NCBI RefSeq assembly: GCF_913062725.1
Contig: NZ_CAJXWY010000023.1
Location: 1 to 61,343 of the forward strand
From: an uncultured Thiohalocapsa sp.
GTDB lineage: Bacteria; Pseudomonadota; Gammaproteobacteria; Chromatiales; Chromatiaceae
Direction: 5' to 3'
DNA: 61,343 nucleotides
Position 1 is the first letter of the stretch, and every line of letters starts with the position of its first letter. This document shows positions 6,435 through 17,089 of this stretch, one piece after another. A program made the translations under genes and the position numbers. The notes under the pieces are model-generated. The model saw nothing but the letters and a program-made list of their open reading frames with translations. It was not told the DNA's origin and did not search any database.

Positions 6435-8696
6435 ATGCTCACGACGCTGCGGCGCATCATCGAGGCGGTGGATCGGGCGCCAGCGCTGGATACGGCGCTG
6501 GCGATCGTGGTCTGCGAGGTGAGGCAGGCCATCGGCGCTGATGTCTGCTCCGTCTACCTCACCGACGGCGCCCGGCGCGAGCACGTCCTCATGGCCACCG
6601 ACGGCCTGCCGCCGGCGGCGGTCGGTCGAGTACGCATCCCCCTGCATCGTGGGCTCGTCGGTCGCGCCGCCGAGCGGGCGGATATCGTCAACCTCGACGA
6701 TGCGCATACCCATGCCTGCTATCTCACCGTCAATGATAGCGGCGAGGAGCCCTACCATGGGTTCCTCGGCGTGCCCATCATCCAGCATCGACGCGTGCTC
6801 GGCGTACTGGTGCTGCGTCGGCGGTCGGCGCGCCGCTTCGATGATGACGAGGTGACCTTTGTCGTCACCCTGGCGGTGCAGCTCGCCGCCGCCATCGCCC
6901 TGGCGCGTCGCGGCGGCGAGCTGGCGCAGCTCCAGCAGCCCGGGCTGCCGAACCATTTCCTGGGGGGCATCGCTGCGGCACCGGGGGTCGGCATTGGCAC
7001 CGGATTCGTCGTGTATGCCCCCGCCGACCTCGATGCGGTGCCAGACAAGCCAGCCGCAAGCGTCGGCGCCGAAGTCGACGCCTTCCGCGCCGCCGTTGCG
7101 GGCGTCGCCACGGACATTGCCCGACTGGCGGAGCGCCTGAGCGGGACCCTGCGCGACGAGGACCAGGCATTGTTCGATGCCTGGCGCCTGATGCTGGAGA
7201 GCGAGAGCTTCGTCGCCGATACGATCCAGCGCATCCACGCCGGCAACTGGGCGCAGGGCGCGCTGCGGGCGACGGTCGCCGAGCTGCTGGCGGAGTTCGA
7301 TCGCGTGGATGATCCCTATCTGCGCGAGCGCGGTGCGGACGTGCGCGACCTTGGTCGCCAAGTGTTGTTGCGCCTGCAGCAGGGCGCCGCGCCGCGGTCA
7401 GACTATCCGGCGCAGACCGTATTGGTTGGCGACGAGATCAGCGCCATGCAGATCGCCGCTGTCCCCCGGGCGGCGTTGGCGGGCATCGTCAGTCGCCGTG
7501 GCTCCGCATCTTCCCATGTGGCGATCCTGGCCCGCGGCATGGGCGTGCCGGCGGCCGTGGGCGTGCTGGAGCTGGCGGTGAACCGGCTCGAAGGCTGCGC
7601 CATGATCGTCGATGGCTACCGCGGCCGGGTCTATGTGCAGCCCTCCGCCGCCGTCGCCGCCGAGTACCGCCGGCTGGCGGTGGAAGAGCGGGCCTTCTCG
7701 GCGGAGCTCGAAGCCCTGCGCGGCCTGCCGTCCGAGACCACGGATGGCTTCGCGTTACCGTTGTACCTCAACACGGGGCTGGTGCTGGAGCAGCGCCCCC
7801 TCGGGATCGACGAGTCCGCGGGTGTCGGACTCTACCGCACCGAGCTGCCGTTTCTGGTGCGCGATCGCTTCCCCAGTGAAGAGACCCAGCGCGAGCATTA
7901 TCGACAGGTCCTGGCAACCTTCGCGCCGCGGCCGGTGACGATCCGCACCCTGGACGTGGGCGGCGACAAGCCTCTGCCCTATTTTCCGGTGGCTGAAGGC
8001 AATCCGTTTCTCGGCTGGCGCGGCATTCGCATCACCGGGGATCATCCGGAGATCTTCATGACGCAGGTACGGGCCATGCTGCGCGCGGCGGTGGGCCTGG
8101 ACAATCTGCAGATCCTGCTGCCGATGATCACCCACGTGGACGAGCTGGACGACGCCCTGGCCTCGATCCAGCGTGTCTGCGATGAGCTCCAGGAAGAGGG
8201 TCACGCCGTGCGCCTGCCGCCGGTGGGGGCGATGATCGAGGTGCCCGCGGCCGTCTATCAGGCGGACGCGCTGGCGCAGCGAGTGTCCTTTTTGTCCGTG
8301 GGCACCAACGATCTGACCCAGTATCTGCTGGCCGTGGACCGCAACAACGCCCGTGTCGCCGCGCTCTACGATGAGTTTCATCCCGCGGTGCTGCGGGCGT
8401 TGATGCAGGTGGCGGCTGCTGCCCGCGCCTATGGCTGCGAGATGAGTGTCTGTGGCGAGCTGGCCGGCGATCCTCGGGCCACACCGCTGTTGTTGGGGCT
8501 TGGTGTGCACAGCCTGAGCATGGGCGCGGGCAGCCTGTTACGGGTCAAAGGCGTGGTGCGGAGCATCAGCCGGGCCCGCGCCCGTGAGCTATTGGGCCGT
8601 GCGCTGCGGTGCGAGCGCGGCGCTTGCGTACGGGCATTGTTGATGGACGCGCTGGAGGAGATCGGCCTGGGTGGTTTGGTGCGGCCCGGGCGCTGA
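6435..8696 (+). CDS. ptsP: Phosphoenolpyruvate-protein phosphotransferase, nitrogen PTS enzyme I
   Basis: Takes phosphate from PEP and passes it to NPr in the nitrogen-related PTS, a regulatory relay. The 753-residue protein starts with a GAF domain (about 1-150), then the PEP-utilising N-terminal domain. The swivelling phosphohistidine domain has the active His at residue 361 in GSASSHVAILARGMG. The C-terminal PEP-binding barrel includes LDVGGDKPLPYFP, FLSVGTNDLTQY and the cysteine of VCGELAGD. The GAF domain distinguishes it from the sugar PTS enzyme I. It lies 50 bases after rppH and probably shares its transcript. No ptsO or ptsN is in the window. Confidence 0.95.
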   Translation: MLTTLRRIIEAVDRAPALDTALAIVVCEVRQAIGADVCSVYLTDGARREHVLMATDGLPPAAVGRVRIPLHRGLVGRAAERADIVNLDDAHTHACYLTVNDSGEEPYHGFLGVPIIQHRRVLGVLVLRRRSARRFDDDEVTFVVTLAVQLAAAIALARRGGELAQLQQPGLPNHFLGGIAAAPGVGIGTGFVVYAPADLDAVPDKPAASVGAEVDAFRAAVAGVATDIARLAERLSGTLRDEDQALFDAWRLMLESESFVADTIQRIHAGNWAQGALRATVAELLAEFDRVDDPYLRERGADVRDLGRQVLLRLQQGAAPRSDYPAQTVLVGDEISAMQIAAVPRAALAGIVSRRGSASSHVAILARGMGVPAAVGVLELAVNRLEGCAMIVDGYRGRVYVQPSAAVAAEYRRLAVEERAFSAELEALRGLPSETTDGFALPLYLNTGLVLEQRPLGIDESAGVGLYRTELPFLVRDRFPSEETQREHYRQVLATFAPRPVTIRTLDVGGDKPLPYFPVAEGNPFLGWRGIRITGDHPEIFMTQVRAMLRAAVGLDNLQILLPMITHVDELDDALASIQRVCDELQEEGHAVRLPPVGAMIEVPAAVYQADALAQRVSFLSVGTNDLTQYLLAVDRNNARVAALYDEFHPAVLRALMQVAAAARAYGCEMSVCGELAGDPRATPLLLGLGVHSLSMGAGSLLRVKGVVRSISRARARELLGRALRCERGACVRALLMDALEEIGLGGLVRPGR

Positions 8697-8824
8697 GGTT
8701 GTGCCCGTCACGCCCGGGCGTTCGGTGCTTGCCGGCGGGCGCGTGGCCCTTGGGGGACGCCATGGCACCATCTCCGCCAGCCGCCGCCACGGATTGCTCG
8801 CGGTGTGAGCCGGACATTGCGGGA

Positions 8825-9895
8825 TCAGGCGGTGGCGTGATACGGACGGCTCAGCCTGTGCACGGCCTCCACCATGGCTGCGGCGTGGTCCGGATTGGTG
8901 TCCGGATGGATGCCGTGGCCGAGATTGAACACATGGCCGTTGCCGGCACCATAACTGGCCAGCACCCGCCCCACTTCGCGCTCGATGCGCGTCGGCGACG
9001 CATACAGGGTGCAAGGGTCCAGGTTGCCTTGTAAGGCAACCTTGTCCTGCACCAGGCGGCGCGCGTCGGCGAGGTCGGTGGTCCAATCGACGCCGAGGGC
9101 ATCGCAGCCGGTCTCTGCCAGGCGGTCGAGCCATTGACCGGCGCCCTTGGAGAACAGCACCACGGGCACGCGACGGCCGTCGGCTTCGCGCGTGAGGCCC
9201 TCGACGATGCGCTCCATGTATCGTAGAGAGAATTCGCGAAAGTCGCCGGGCGTGAGCACGCCACCCCAGGTATCGAAGACCATGGCCACCTGGGCGCCGG
9301 CGGCGATCTGGGCATTCAGGTACTGGGTGACGGCGTCCGCCACCTTGCCGAGCAGTGCGTGCATGAGGTCCGGACGGTCGAACATCATCGCCTTACTGAG
9401 CGCGAAGTGCTTGGTGGTGCCGCCCTCGATCATGTAGGTGGCCAGCGTCCAGGGGCTGCCGGAGAAGCCGATGAGCGGCACCCGGCCGGCGAGCTCGCGG
9501 CGGATCACGCGGACCGCGTCCATGACATAGCCCAGCTCGTCCTCCGGGTCTGGCACATGGATGCGCTCTACGTCGGCGGCGGTGCGCACGGGATGCTCGA
9601 AATGCGGCCCCTCGCCTTCGGCGAAATCGAGGCCGAGCCCCATGGCGTCCGGGATCGTCAGGATGTCGGAGAAGAGGATGGCGGCGTCCAGCGGGAAGCG
9701 CTCCAGGGGCTGGATGGTCACCTCGCAGGCGAGTTCCGAGTTGCGGCACAGATCCATGAAGCTCCCGGCTTGTGCCCGGGTCTTGCGGTATTCCGGCAGA
9801 TAGCGCCCGGCCTGGCGCATCATCCACACAGGGGTGTAATCGACGGGTTCGCGCAGCAGGGTGCGCAGCAGGGTGTCGTTCTTGAGCTCGCTCAC
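8825..9895 (-). CDS. hemE: Uroporphyrinogen decarboxylase
   Basis: Removes four carboxyl groups from uroporphyrinogen III to give coproporphyrinogen III in haem/tetrapyrrole synthesis. The 356-residue product has the family N-terminal signature [16 protein letters not shown], the IIFSDIL-like segment [37 protein letters not shown], and the C-terminal [16 protein letters not shown] placed the start at the GTG at 9895 ([14 protein letters not shown]), which gives the usual family length; longer readings add unrelated Arg/Pro-rich sequence. It is convergent with ptsP. Confidence 0.95.
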   Translation of the reverse strand: MSELKNDTLLRTLLREPVDYTPVWMMRQAGRYLPEYRKTRAQAGSFMDLCRNSELACEVTIQPLERFPLDAAILFSDILTIPDAMGLGLDFAEGEGPHFEHPVRTAADVERIHVPDPEDELGYVMDAVRVIRRELAGRVPLIGFSGSPWTLATYMIEGGTTKHFALSKAMMFDRPDLMHALLGKVADAVTQYLNAQIAAGAQVAMVFDTWGGVLTPGDFREFSLRYMERIVEGLTREADGRRVPVVLFSKGAGQWLDRLAETGCDALGVDWTTDLADARRLVQDKVALQGNLDPCTLYASPTRIEREVGRVLASYGAGNGHVFNLGHGIHPDTNPDHAAAMVEAVHRLSRPYHATA

Positions 9896-10274
9896 AGGGC
9901 AGGATTCCGGGCTTTGGTGGTGTCGAGACGGTGGACGCGCGCCGCAGCTTGGGCGCTCTCCTGGCAGGGCGGGACGCCCCGGCGTGCGTTCGTGGCGCCT
10001 GTTGGGCCCTCGCGGCGACGCGGGCGCGAGCACCGGATGGGCAGCACCCGATGCTGGCGGATCGGGTCCGGCCGGGACAGCCGGCCCACATCGCCACCGC
10101 GGGCGCGCCCGCAGCATACTACAGGCCCCCTGACAGCGAGCAATGCGCTCGGGCGCCGGGGGGCCAAGCGTGTGCTGCCGCCGGGCTGCATTGGGCAGCA
10201 CACGCGGTATACCCGGCGGATGTCAATGTCCGGCGCAGGCGTCTGCGGGCCAGGTTGCAGCTGGCGGGGGACGC
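9896..10274. other. Intergenic region between hemE and repeat copy 2
   Basis: No supported gene. On the hemE strand there are promoter-like pieces, for example TTGCTC-N16-TAGTAT around 10140-10112. A strong hairpin lies at 10169-10204, and a GGTATACC palindrome at 10206-10213. Confidence 0.5.
10169..10204. repeat. Long perfect hairpin next to repeat copy 2
   Basis: CGTGTGCTGCC (10169-10179) and GGCAGCACACG (10194-10204) form an 11-bp perfect stem around a 14-base loop. There is no T-run on either side, so it is not a classic terminator. It may shape the hemE leader on the minus strand or isolate uvrD transcription. Confidence 0.5.
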
Positions 10275-10379
10275 CGTGAATACGTCCTTGTAGGCTTCAC
10301 GACAGCATCCCTGCTGTCGAGATTCCCGCCAGCCGCAACCCAGCCCACAGAAAGCGAAAACCGAGATGCGACGGGTATA
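10275..10379 (+). repeat. Dispersed 105-bp repeat, copy 2
   Basis: Same orientation as copy 1 at 1-105, with about four substitutions, and the same two hairpins and conserved tail ending GCGACGGGTATA. The bases flanking the two copies are unrelated, so the match is confined to the element. Here the element directly abuts the start of uvrD. Confidence 0.88.
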
Positions 10380-10383
10380 CAAT
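10378..10383 (+). promoter_or_regulatory. uvrD -10 box formed at the repeat edge
   Basis: TACAAT (within TATACAAT, 10376-10383) sits on the repeat boundary. A start site 6-7 bases downstream would coincide with the uvrD ATG at 10390, giving a leaderless mRNA. No -35 consensus and no Shine-Dalgarno sequence are visible. Confidence 0.4.
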
Positions 10384-10389
10384 GGCGCG

Positions 10390-12573
10390 ATGGATGACGT
10401 CTCTTCGATTCTCGACGCCTTGAACGAGGCCCAGCGCACCGCCGTTGCCGCCGGCGCCGGCAACCGGTTGGTGCTCGCCGGCGCCGGCTCCGGCAAGACA
10501 CGGGTGTTGGTGCACCGTATCACCTGGCTGATCCAGGTGGAGCAGGTGCCGCCCTTCGCGCTGCTGGCGGTGACCTTCACCAACAAGGCCGCGCGGGAGA
10601 TGCGCCAGCGCATCGAGGGCCTGCTGGCCCAGCCCATCGGCGCCATGTGGGTGGGAACCTTCCACGGGCTGGCGCATCGGTTCCTGCGCGCCCATTGGCA
10701 GGACGCCCGGCTGCCGCAGCAGTTCCAGATCCTGGACGCCGATGATCAATACCGCCTGGTGCGGCGGCTCCTGAAGGAGCTGGCGCTGGATGAGGCACGC
10801 TGGCCGCCGCGGCAGGTGCAGGGCTTCATCAATCGCCACAAGGACGAGGGTCGCCGCGCCCAGAACATCGATGCCGGCGGCGACTTCTACCAGCATCAGA
10901 TGATCGACATCTACCGCCATTACCAGGACGCCTGTGAGCGTGCCGGGGTGGTGGACTTCGCCGAGCTGCTGCTGCGCGCGCATGAGGTGCTGCGGGACCG
11001 CCCGGACATCCTGCACCACTACCGCGAGCGCTTCCGGCACATTCTGGTGGACGAGTTCCAGGACACCAACGCCATTCAGTACGCCTGGCTGCGACTGCTG
11101 GCGGGGGAGCGCGACAACCTGTTCCTGGTGGGGGACGATGATCAGTCCATCTACGGCTGGCGTGGCGCCAAGGTGGAGCATATCCAGCGCTTCCAGCGGG
11201 ACTATCCCAACACCGAGGTCGTGCGCCTGGAGCAAAACTACCGCTCCACCGGCAACATCCTGGGCGCCGCCAACGCGCTTATCGCCAACAATCCGAGCCG
11301 GCTCGGCAAGCACCTCTGGACCGAGGACGGCGCCGGCGAGCTCATCCGTCGCTATGCCGCCTTCAACGAGGTGGACGAGGCGCGCTTCGTCGTCGAGCGT
11401 ATCCGCCGCTACTGCGTGGACGAGGGCATGGCCCGGGGCGAGTGCGCCATCCTCTACCGCACCACCGCCCAGTCCCGGTTGTTCGAAGAAGCGCTGATTC
11501 AGGCCGGCATTCCCTACCGTGTCTATGGCGGCCAGCGCTTTTTCGAGCGCGCCGAGATCAAGGACGCCCTCGCCTATCTGCGCCTGCTGGTGAACGTCCA
11601 CGATGACGGCGCCTTCGAGCGTGTGGTGAATCTGCCACCCCGGGGCATTGGTCCGCGCACCCTCGACGTCCTGCGCGAGCAGGCCCGCGCCACCGGCGTC
11701 TCGCTATGGTCGGCGGCACAGCAGGTGGTGGGCGGCGGTGCACTGCCACCGCGCGCCCGCGGCGCCGTGCGCCGCTTTCTTGAACTGGTGGACGGCCTGC
11801 GCGCAAGGGCCGCTGGCGACGTCACGGCGGATGTCGAGCCGCCGACGGACCTGGCGGCGCTCACCGGCGCAGTGGTCGCCGCCGTCGGCCTGGCGGAGCA
11901 TTACAAGAAGGAGCGCGACGGTCGCGGCGTGGAGCGTATCGAGAACCTGGAGCAGCTCGGCGAGGCCACCCGCCGCTTCGCGGCCGAAGCCGGCGACGAC
12001 GAGGGCGATCTGCTCGGGAGCTTCCTCGCCCACGCGGCGCTGGAGGCCGGCGATGCCCAGGCGGATGACGCCCAGGACGCCGTGCAGCTCATGACCCTAC
12101 ACAGTGCCAAGGGGCTCGAATTCCCGGTGGTGTTCGTCACCGGCGTGGAGGAGGGGCTCTTCCCGCACAGCATGTCCGCGGACGACCCGGCCCGGCTCGA
12201 AGAGGAGCGCCGGCTCTGTTACGTGGGCATGACCCGTGCCATGCAGCGCCTCTATCTCACCCACGCCGAGAGCCGCCGTCTGCACGGCCGTGAGGAATAC
12301 CCTCTGCCGTCGCGCTTCCTGCGGGAGGTGCCGGCGGCGCTGGTGGAAGAAGTCCGCGGCGGCGGCGTCGCCCGGCCAGTGGCTGACGCCGCCGCCGCGG
12401 TCAGCGACGGCGGTTTCCGTCTCGGTCAGCAGGTGGTGCATCCGAAGTTCGGCCCGGGCGTGGTGCTGAGCACCGAGGGCTCCGGTGCCCAGGCCCGCAT
12501 CCAGGTCAATTTCGAGTCCGTCGGTGCCAAATGGCTGGTGTTGGCCTACGCCCGGCTCGACGCGGTGGGCTGA
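10390..12573 (+). CDS. uvrD: DNA helicase II, ATP-dependent 3'-5' helicase
   Basis: SF1A helicase that removes the UvrC-cut oligonucleotide in nucleotide excision repair and unwinds DNA in mismatch repair. The 727-residue product has Walker A AGAGSGKT (residues 30-37), FTNKAAREMRQRI, motif II VDEFQDTN (D221-E222), GDDDQSIYGWRGA, EQNYRST, LMTLHSAKGLEFPVVF and LCYVGMTRA, plus the UvrD-type C-terminal domain (FGPGVVLS). I chose ATG 10390 because the family begins MDxSxLLDxLN; an ATG 24 bases upstream lies inside the repeat. No ribosome site is visible before either. No LexA-like box (CTGT-N8-ACAG) was seen upstream. Confidence 0.95.
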   Translation: MDDVSSILDALNEAQRTAVAAGAGNRLVLAGAGSGKTRVLVHRITWLIQVEQVPPFALLAVTFTNKAAREMRQRIEGLLAQPIGAMWVGTFHGLAHRFLRAHWQDARLPQQFQILDADDQYRLVRRLLKELALDEARWPPRQVQGFINRHKDEGRRAQNIDAGGDFYQHQMIDIYRHYQDACERAGVVDFAELLLRAHEVLRDRPDILHHYRERFRHILVDEFQDTNAIQYAWLRLLAGERDNLFLVGDDDQSIYGWRGAKVEHIQRFQRDYPNTEVVRLEQNYRSTGNILGAANALIANNPSRLGKHLWTEDGAGELIRRYAAFNEVDEARFVVERIRRYCVDEGMARGECAILYRTTAQSRLFEEALIQAGIPYRVYGGQRFFERAEIKDALAYLRLLVNVHDDGAFERVVNLPPRGIGPRTLDVLREQARATGVSLWSAAQQVVGGGALPPRARGAVRRFLELVDGLRARAAGDVTADVEPPTDLAALTGAVVAAVGLAEHYKKERDGRGVERIENLEQLGEATRRFAAEAGDDEGDLLGSFLAHAALEAGDAQADDAQDAVQLMTLHSAKGLEFPVVFVTGVEEGLFPHSMSADDPARLEEERRLCYVGMTRAMQRLYLTHAESRRLHGREEYPLPSRFLREVPAALVEEVRGGGVARPVADAAAAVSDGGFRLGQQVVHPKFGPGVVLSTEGSGAQARIQVNFESVGAKWLVLAYARLDAVG

Positions 12574-12605
12574 TTTCCATAAGACATCACGACGAGGAGC
12601 ATGCC

Positions 12606-13685
12606 ATGCAACGCCGCATCTTCATCGCCGGCGCCGCCGGTGTTACCGCCGTCGGCGCCACGCTGGCGACCCCCGGCGCCGGGGCCAAGCCCCAGCACCA
12701 ATGGAAGATGGTGACCACCTGGCCAAAGAACTTCCCGGGCCTGGGGACGGGCGCCAACAAGCTCGCGGCGATCATCGGCGAGATGAGCGGCGGGCGTATC
12801 GAGGTGAAGGTGTTCGGTGCGGGCGAGCTGGTGCCCGCCTTCGAGGTGTTCGATGCCGTGTCCCGCGGCACCGCTGAGATGGGCCACGGCTCCGCCTACT
12901 ACTGGAAGGGCAAAAGCGAGGCCGCGCAGTTCTTCTCCACCGTGCCCTTCGGCCTGACGGCGCAGGAAATGAACGGCTGGATGTACTACGGTGGCGGGCT
13001 GGAGCTTTGGCGCGAGCTCTATGCCGAGTTCGGCCTGGTGCCAGCACCCGCCGGCAACACCGGCGTGCAGATGGGTGGCTGGTTCAATAAGGAGATCAAC
13101 GCCGTGGCCGATCTCAAAGGCCTGAAGATGCGCATTCCGGGTCTCGGCGGCGAGGTGCTGAAGCGCGCCGGCGGCACGCCGGTGAATCTGCCCGGCGGCG
13201 AGTTGTTCACATCGCTGCAATCCGGTGCCATCGATGCCACCGAGTGGGTGGGTCCCTACAATGATCTCGCCTTCGGTCTGTACAAGGCTGCCAAGTATTA
13301 TTACTACCCGGGCTGGCACGAACCGGGTACGGTGCTGGAGGCGATGATCAACAAGCAGGCCTTCGATGGACTGCCCAAGGATCTGCAGGCGATTGTGCTG
13401 AATGCCTGCAAGGTGGTGAACCAGGATATGCTCGCCGAGTATACGGCGCGTAATCCGGCGGCCTTGCAGACGCTGCTCAACGAGCACGCCGTCGAGCTGC
13501 GCAAATACCCCGGCGACGTCCTCGACACGTTGCGCGCGCTCGCCGACGAAGTGGTGGCGGAAATCGCCGAGCAGGACGCCTTCTCCCGCAAAACCTTTGC
13601 CTCGTACCAGAAGTTCCTGAAACAGGCGAAGGTCTGGAGTGCCATCTCGGAGCTGACCTACCTGCAGGCGCGGGATCAGGCTTGA
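12606..13685 (+). CDS. TRAP transporter solute-binding protein (DctP family)
   Basis: A 359-residue periplasmic binding protein of the TRAP family. The leader MQRRIFIAGAAGVTAVG has a twin-arginine-like start (RRIFIAG). The mature part has the DctP landmarks: WPKNFPGLGTGANKLA, FGAGELVPAFEVFDAV, DLKGLKMRIPGLGGEV, the ligand-clasp Arg in KMRIPG, and TSLQSGAIDATEWVGP. The last pattern resembles the TakP-like group that binds 2-oxoacids or monocarboxylates. A GAGGAG ribosome site precedes the ATG. No DctQ/DctM membrane genes are nearby, so its transporter must be encoded elsewhere. Its stop overlaps the TTG start of hemW. Confidence 0.88.
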   Translation: MQRRIFIAGAAGVTAVGATLATPGAGAKPQHQWKMVTTWPKNFPGLGTGANKLAAIIGEMSGGRIEVKVFGAGELVPAFEVFDAVSRGTAEMGHGSAYYWKGKSEAAQFFSTVPFGLTAQEMNGWMYYGGGLELWRELYAEFGLVPAPAGNTGVQMGGWFNKEINAVADLKGLKMRIPGLGGEVLKRAGGTPVNLPGGELFTSLQSGAIDATEWVGPYNDLAFGLYKAAKYYYYPGWHEPGTVLEAMINKQAFDGLPKDLQAIVLNACKVVNQDMLAEYTARNPAALQTLLNEHAVELRKYPGDVLDTLRALADEVVAEIAEQDAFSRKTFASYQKFLKQAKVWSAISELTYLQARDQA

Positions 13686-14872
13686 GCGCCGTCGACGGGC
13701 GGGCGCCGAGCGGCCGGCGCTGGTTTCCCGCTGGCGCGCCGCCTTTGGCCCTCTACGTCCACCTGCCCTGGTGTGTGCGCAAGTGTCCGTATTGCGACTT
13801 CAACTCCCACCGTGTCACTGGCCCGCTGCCAGAGGACGCCTACCTGGACGCCCTGTTCGCGGATCTCGATGGCCAGCGCGGGGCGGCGGTCACCGAGCGG
13901 GCGATCAGCTCGATTTTCATCGGCGGGGGCACACCGAGCCTGTTCTCCGGTGCCGCCATCGCTCGGCTGTTGGATGGCATTCGTGCCCGCTGCACGCTCA
14001 GCGCCGCCGCGGAGATCACCTTGGAGGCCAATCCGGGTGCCGTGGATGTTGGTCATTTTCGTGCCTACCGCGAGGCCGGCGTGAATCGGCTGTCCATCGG
14101 CGTGCAGTCACTGTCGGCGGTTCACCTGCAGGCGCTGGGGCGCATCCATGACCCGCAGCAGGCCCGCGCCGCCGTCGCCGCGGCACGCCTCGCCGGCTTC
14201 GAGAACATCAATCTGGACATGATGTTCGGGCTGCCGCTGCAGACCCTCACCGAGGCCCGCGCCGATCTGGATGCGCTCCTGGCGCTGGCGCCCGAGCACA
14301 TCTCCTACTACCAGCTCACGCTGGAGCCGAACACGGCCTTCGCGCATGCGCCGCCGCCGGTGCCGGACCACGACAGCCTGGATGCGATGGCCGAGCAGGG
14401 CGCCGAGCATTTGGCGGCCGCCGGCTATGGGCGCTACGAGGTGTCGGCCTATGCCCGGGACGGACGCCGCTGCCGCCACAACCTCAACTACTGGCGCTTC
14501 GGTGACTATCTGGGCATCGGCGCCGGCGCCCATGGCAAGCTCACGGATGTGACCACGGGGACGGTGGAGCGGCGTAGCGGTAAGCGCTCGCCGACGGCTT
14601 ACCTGGCGCGGCCGCAGCAGGCCGGCGGCCGTCGTCATCTCGACGACGCCGACCTGGTGCTCGAGTTCGCATTGAACGCACTGCGCCTGGTGGATGGGGT
14701 CGAAACGGCGCTGTTCACGGCTCGCACCGGGCTGCCGCCTGAGCGGCTGGCGGCGGCCCGTGCGCGGCTGACCCGGGCCGGTCTGCTGGCGCCGGCGCCC
14801 GAGCGGCTCGCGGCGACGGCGCTGGGGCAGCGCTTCCTGAACGACCTGGTGGCGGGCTTCGCCGGGGATTGA
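13682..14872 (+). CDS. hemW: Radical SAM protein HemW (haem chaperone, HemN-like)
   Basis: A 396-residue radical SAM protein. The 4Fe-4S motif is C31-VRK-C35-PY-C38, followed by [26 protein letters not shown] and [10 protein letters not shown]. The C-terminal HemN-like domain has [20 protein letters not shown]. The motif CXXXCXXC without the extra HemN cysteine and the size fit HemW, which binds haem and is implicated in delivering it to respiratory enzymes, rather than coproporphyrinogen dehydrogenase HemN. The start is a TTG at 13682 overlapping the upstream stop (TTGA), so translation is probably coupled to the TRAP binding protein. In many gammaproteobacteria hemW follows the rdgB gene; it does not here. 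Confidence 0.9.
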   Translation: MSAVDGRAPSGRRWFPAGAPPLALYVHLPWCVRKCPYCDFNSHRVTGPLPEDAYLDALFADLDGQRGAAVTERAISSIFIGGGTPSLFSGAAIARLLDGIRARCTLSAAAEITLEANPGAVDVGHFRAYREAGVNRLSIGVQSLSAVHLQALGRIHDPQQARAAVAAARLAGFENINLDMMFGLPLQTLTEARADLDALLALAPEHISYYQLTLEPNTAFAHAPPPVPDHDSLDAMAEQGAEHLAAAGYGRYEVSAYARDGRRCRHNLNYWRFGDYLGIGAGAHGKLTDVTTGTVERRSGKRSPTAYLARPQQAGGRRHLDDADLVLEFALNALRLVDGVETALFTARTGLPPERLAAARARLTRAGLLAPAPERLAATALGQRFLNDLVAGFAGD

Positions 14873-14894
14873 CGCCAAGGCTCGCCGGGAGCTG

Positions 14895-14923
14895 TTGCAG
14901 CATTGCCGCAGCCGGCGTATCCT
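14895..14923 (+). promoter_or_regulatory. Possible rpmE promoter
   Basis: TTGCAG (14895-14900), a 17-base spacer and TATCCT (14918-14923) form a weak sigma-70-type promoter just after hemW. Transcription from near 14930 would give a leader of about 125 nt before rpmE. Confidence 0.3.
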
Positions 14924-15054
14924 GCACGGTTTATCGCCGGCCGGACTTGTGGTGCGGTCGGTCATCATCGATTTTTGTCCGTGCCGCCTCTGCGTGCCGC
15001 CTCAGGCCACCGCGAGGGGCAACCATCAGGGCACAGAGCCCGGGGCGCAGAGCC

Positions 15055-15255
15055 ATGAAAGCCGACATTCACCCAAACTATCAGGACATCAAGGTCGTGT
15101 GTAGCTGTGGCAACAGCTTCACCACCCGCTCCACCCACGGCGAAGAACTGCACGTCGAAGTCTGTTCTGCCTGCCATCCGTTCTACACCGGTAAGCAGAA
15201 GATTCTCGACACCGGCGGCCGTGTGGATAAGTTCCGGCGTCGTTACGGGCGCTGA
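15055..15255 (+). CDS. rpmE: Large-subunit ribosomal protein L31, zinc-binding type
   Basis: A 66-residue protein with the L31 layout [10 protein letters not shown], then [22 protein letters not shown] and the basic end [11 protein letters not shown]. Cysteines 16, 18, 37 and 40 form the zinc site, so this is the zinc-containing (C+) form rather than the zinc-free RpmE2. The ATG follows a modest purine-rich stretch. rpmE next to a malic enzyme gene is a common gammaproteobacterial arrangement. Confidence 0.96.
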   Translation: MKADIHPNYQDIKVVCSCGNSFTTRSTHGEELHVEVCSACHPFYTGKQKILDTGGRVDKFRRRYGR

Positions 15256-15707
15256 CGCGGCCGCATCCCCCCACCGGCGCCCCGAGCGCATACGGGTCCG
15301 GCACCTGAGCACCCGCCGGGCCTCCGTCGCAGGCGCCCACGCCACTCCCCCCGGTCTGTTTGCAACCGCGCATGCATGCGCATGCAGCAAACCCGCATCC
15401 CTGCATCGCGCTCAACGACGGCATCCCGAAGCACAGGCCGTGGCTATCCTGTCGGTGCCGCATGGCCGGCGCCCAACAGGGCGCGGGCAGTCGGGCTATC
15501 GGCCCCCGCAATAGTGCCAATTGTTGCGGCTACCTTGCGCTCCTGCGTCGATGGGGACATGCTTGCCCTTTGACCGTCAACATGGGGCGCTCAAGGTCGC
15601 GGTGCCGGCGTGACTCCGGGCCCGCGCCCGTCCCCTCGGCCACCCGAATCTGTGCGACCACGCGCCTCGCGCGGTCGCTTCGAGCCCCACCGACCTGAGA
15701 CCCCGAT
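15256..15707. other. Intergenic region between rpmE and the malic enzyme gene
   Basis: About 450 bases with no supported gene or RNA. It contains a self-complementary run of alternating GCATGC units near 15370-15388. No strong terminator is visible after rpmE. It presumably holds the malic enzyme promoter, which I cannot place with confidence. Confidence 0.5.
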
Positions 15708-16967
<1,260 letters not shown>

Positions 16968-17089
16968 GCGGCGTCCCGTGGCCCATGCCCGGGGTTGAGT
17001 GCTGGCGACCGGAGGGCGGCGCGTCCCGCGCCCATAACACCAACGCCCGACCCGCGGCGACTGTCGGGCCACCAACCGGAGGAGCTGCC

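Noticed and set aside
10250..10390. LexA/SOS box for uvrD
   Set aside because: No CTGT-N8-ACAG-like sequence; the nearest CTG...CAG pair has the wrong spacing.
15390..15406. Another GCATCCCTGC occurrence after rpmE
   Set aside because: The flanking bases do not extend a stem, so it is not a member of the hairpin family.
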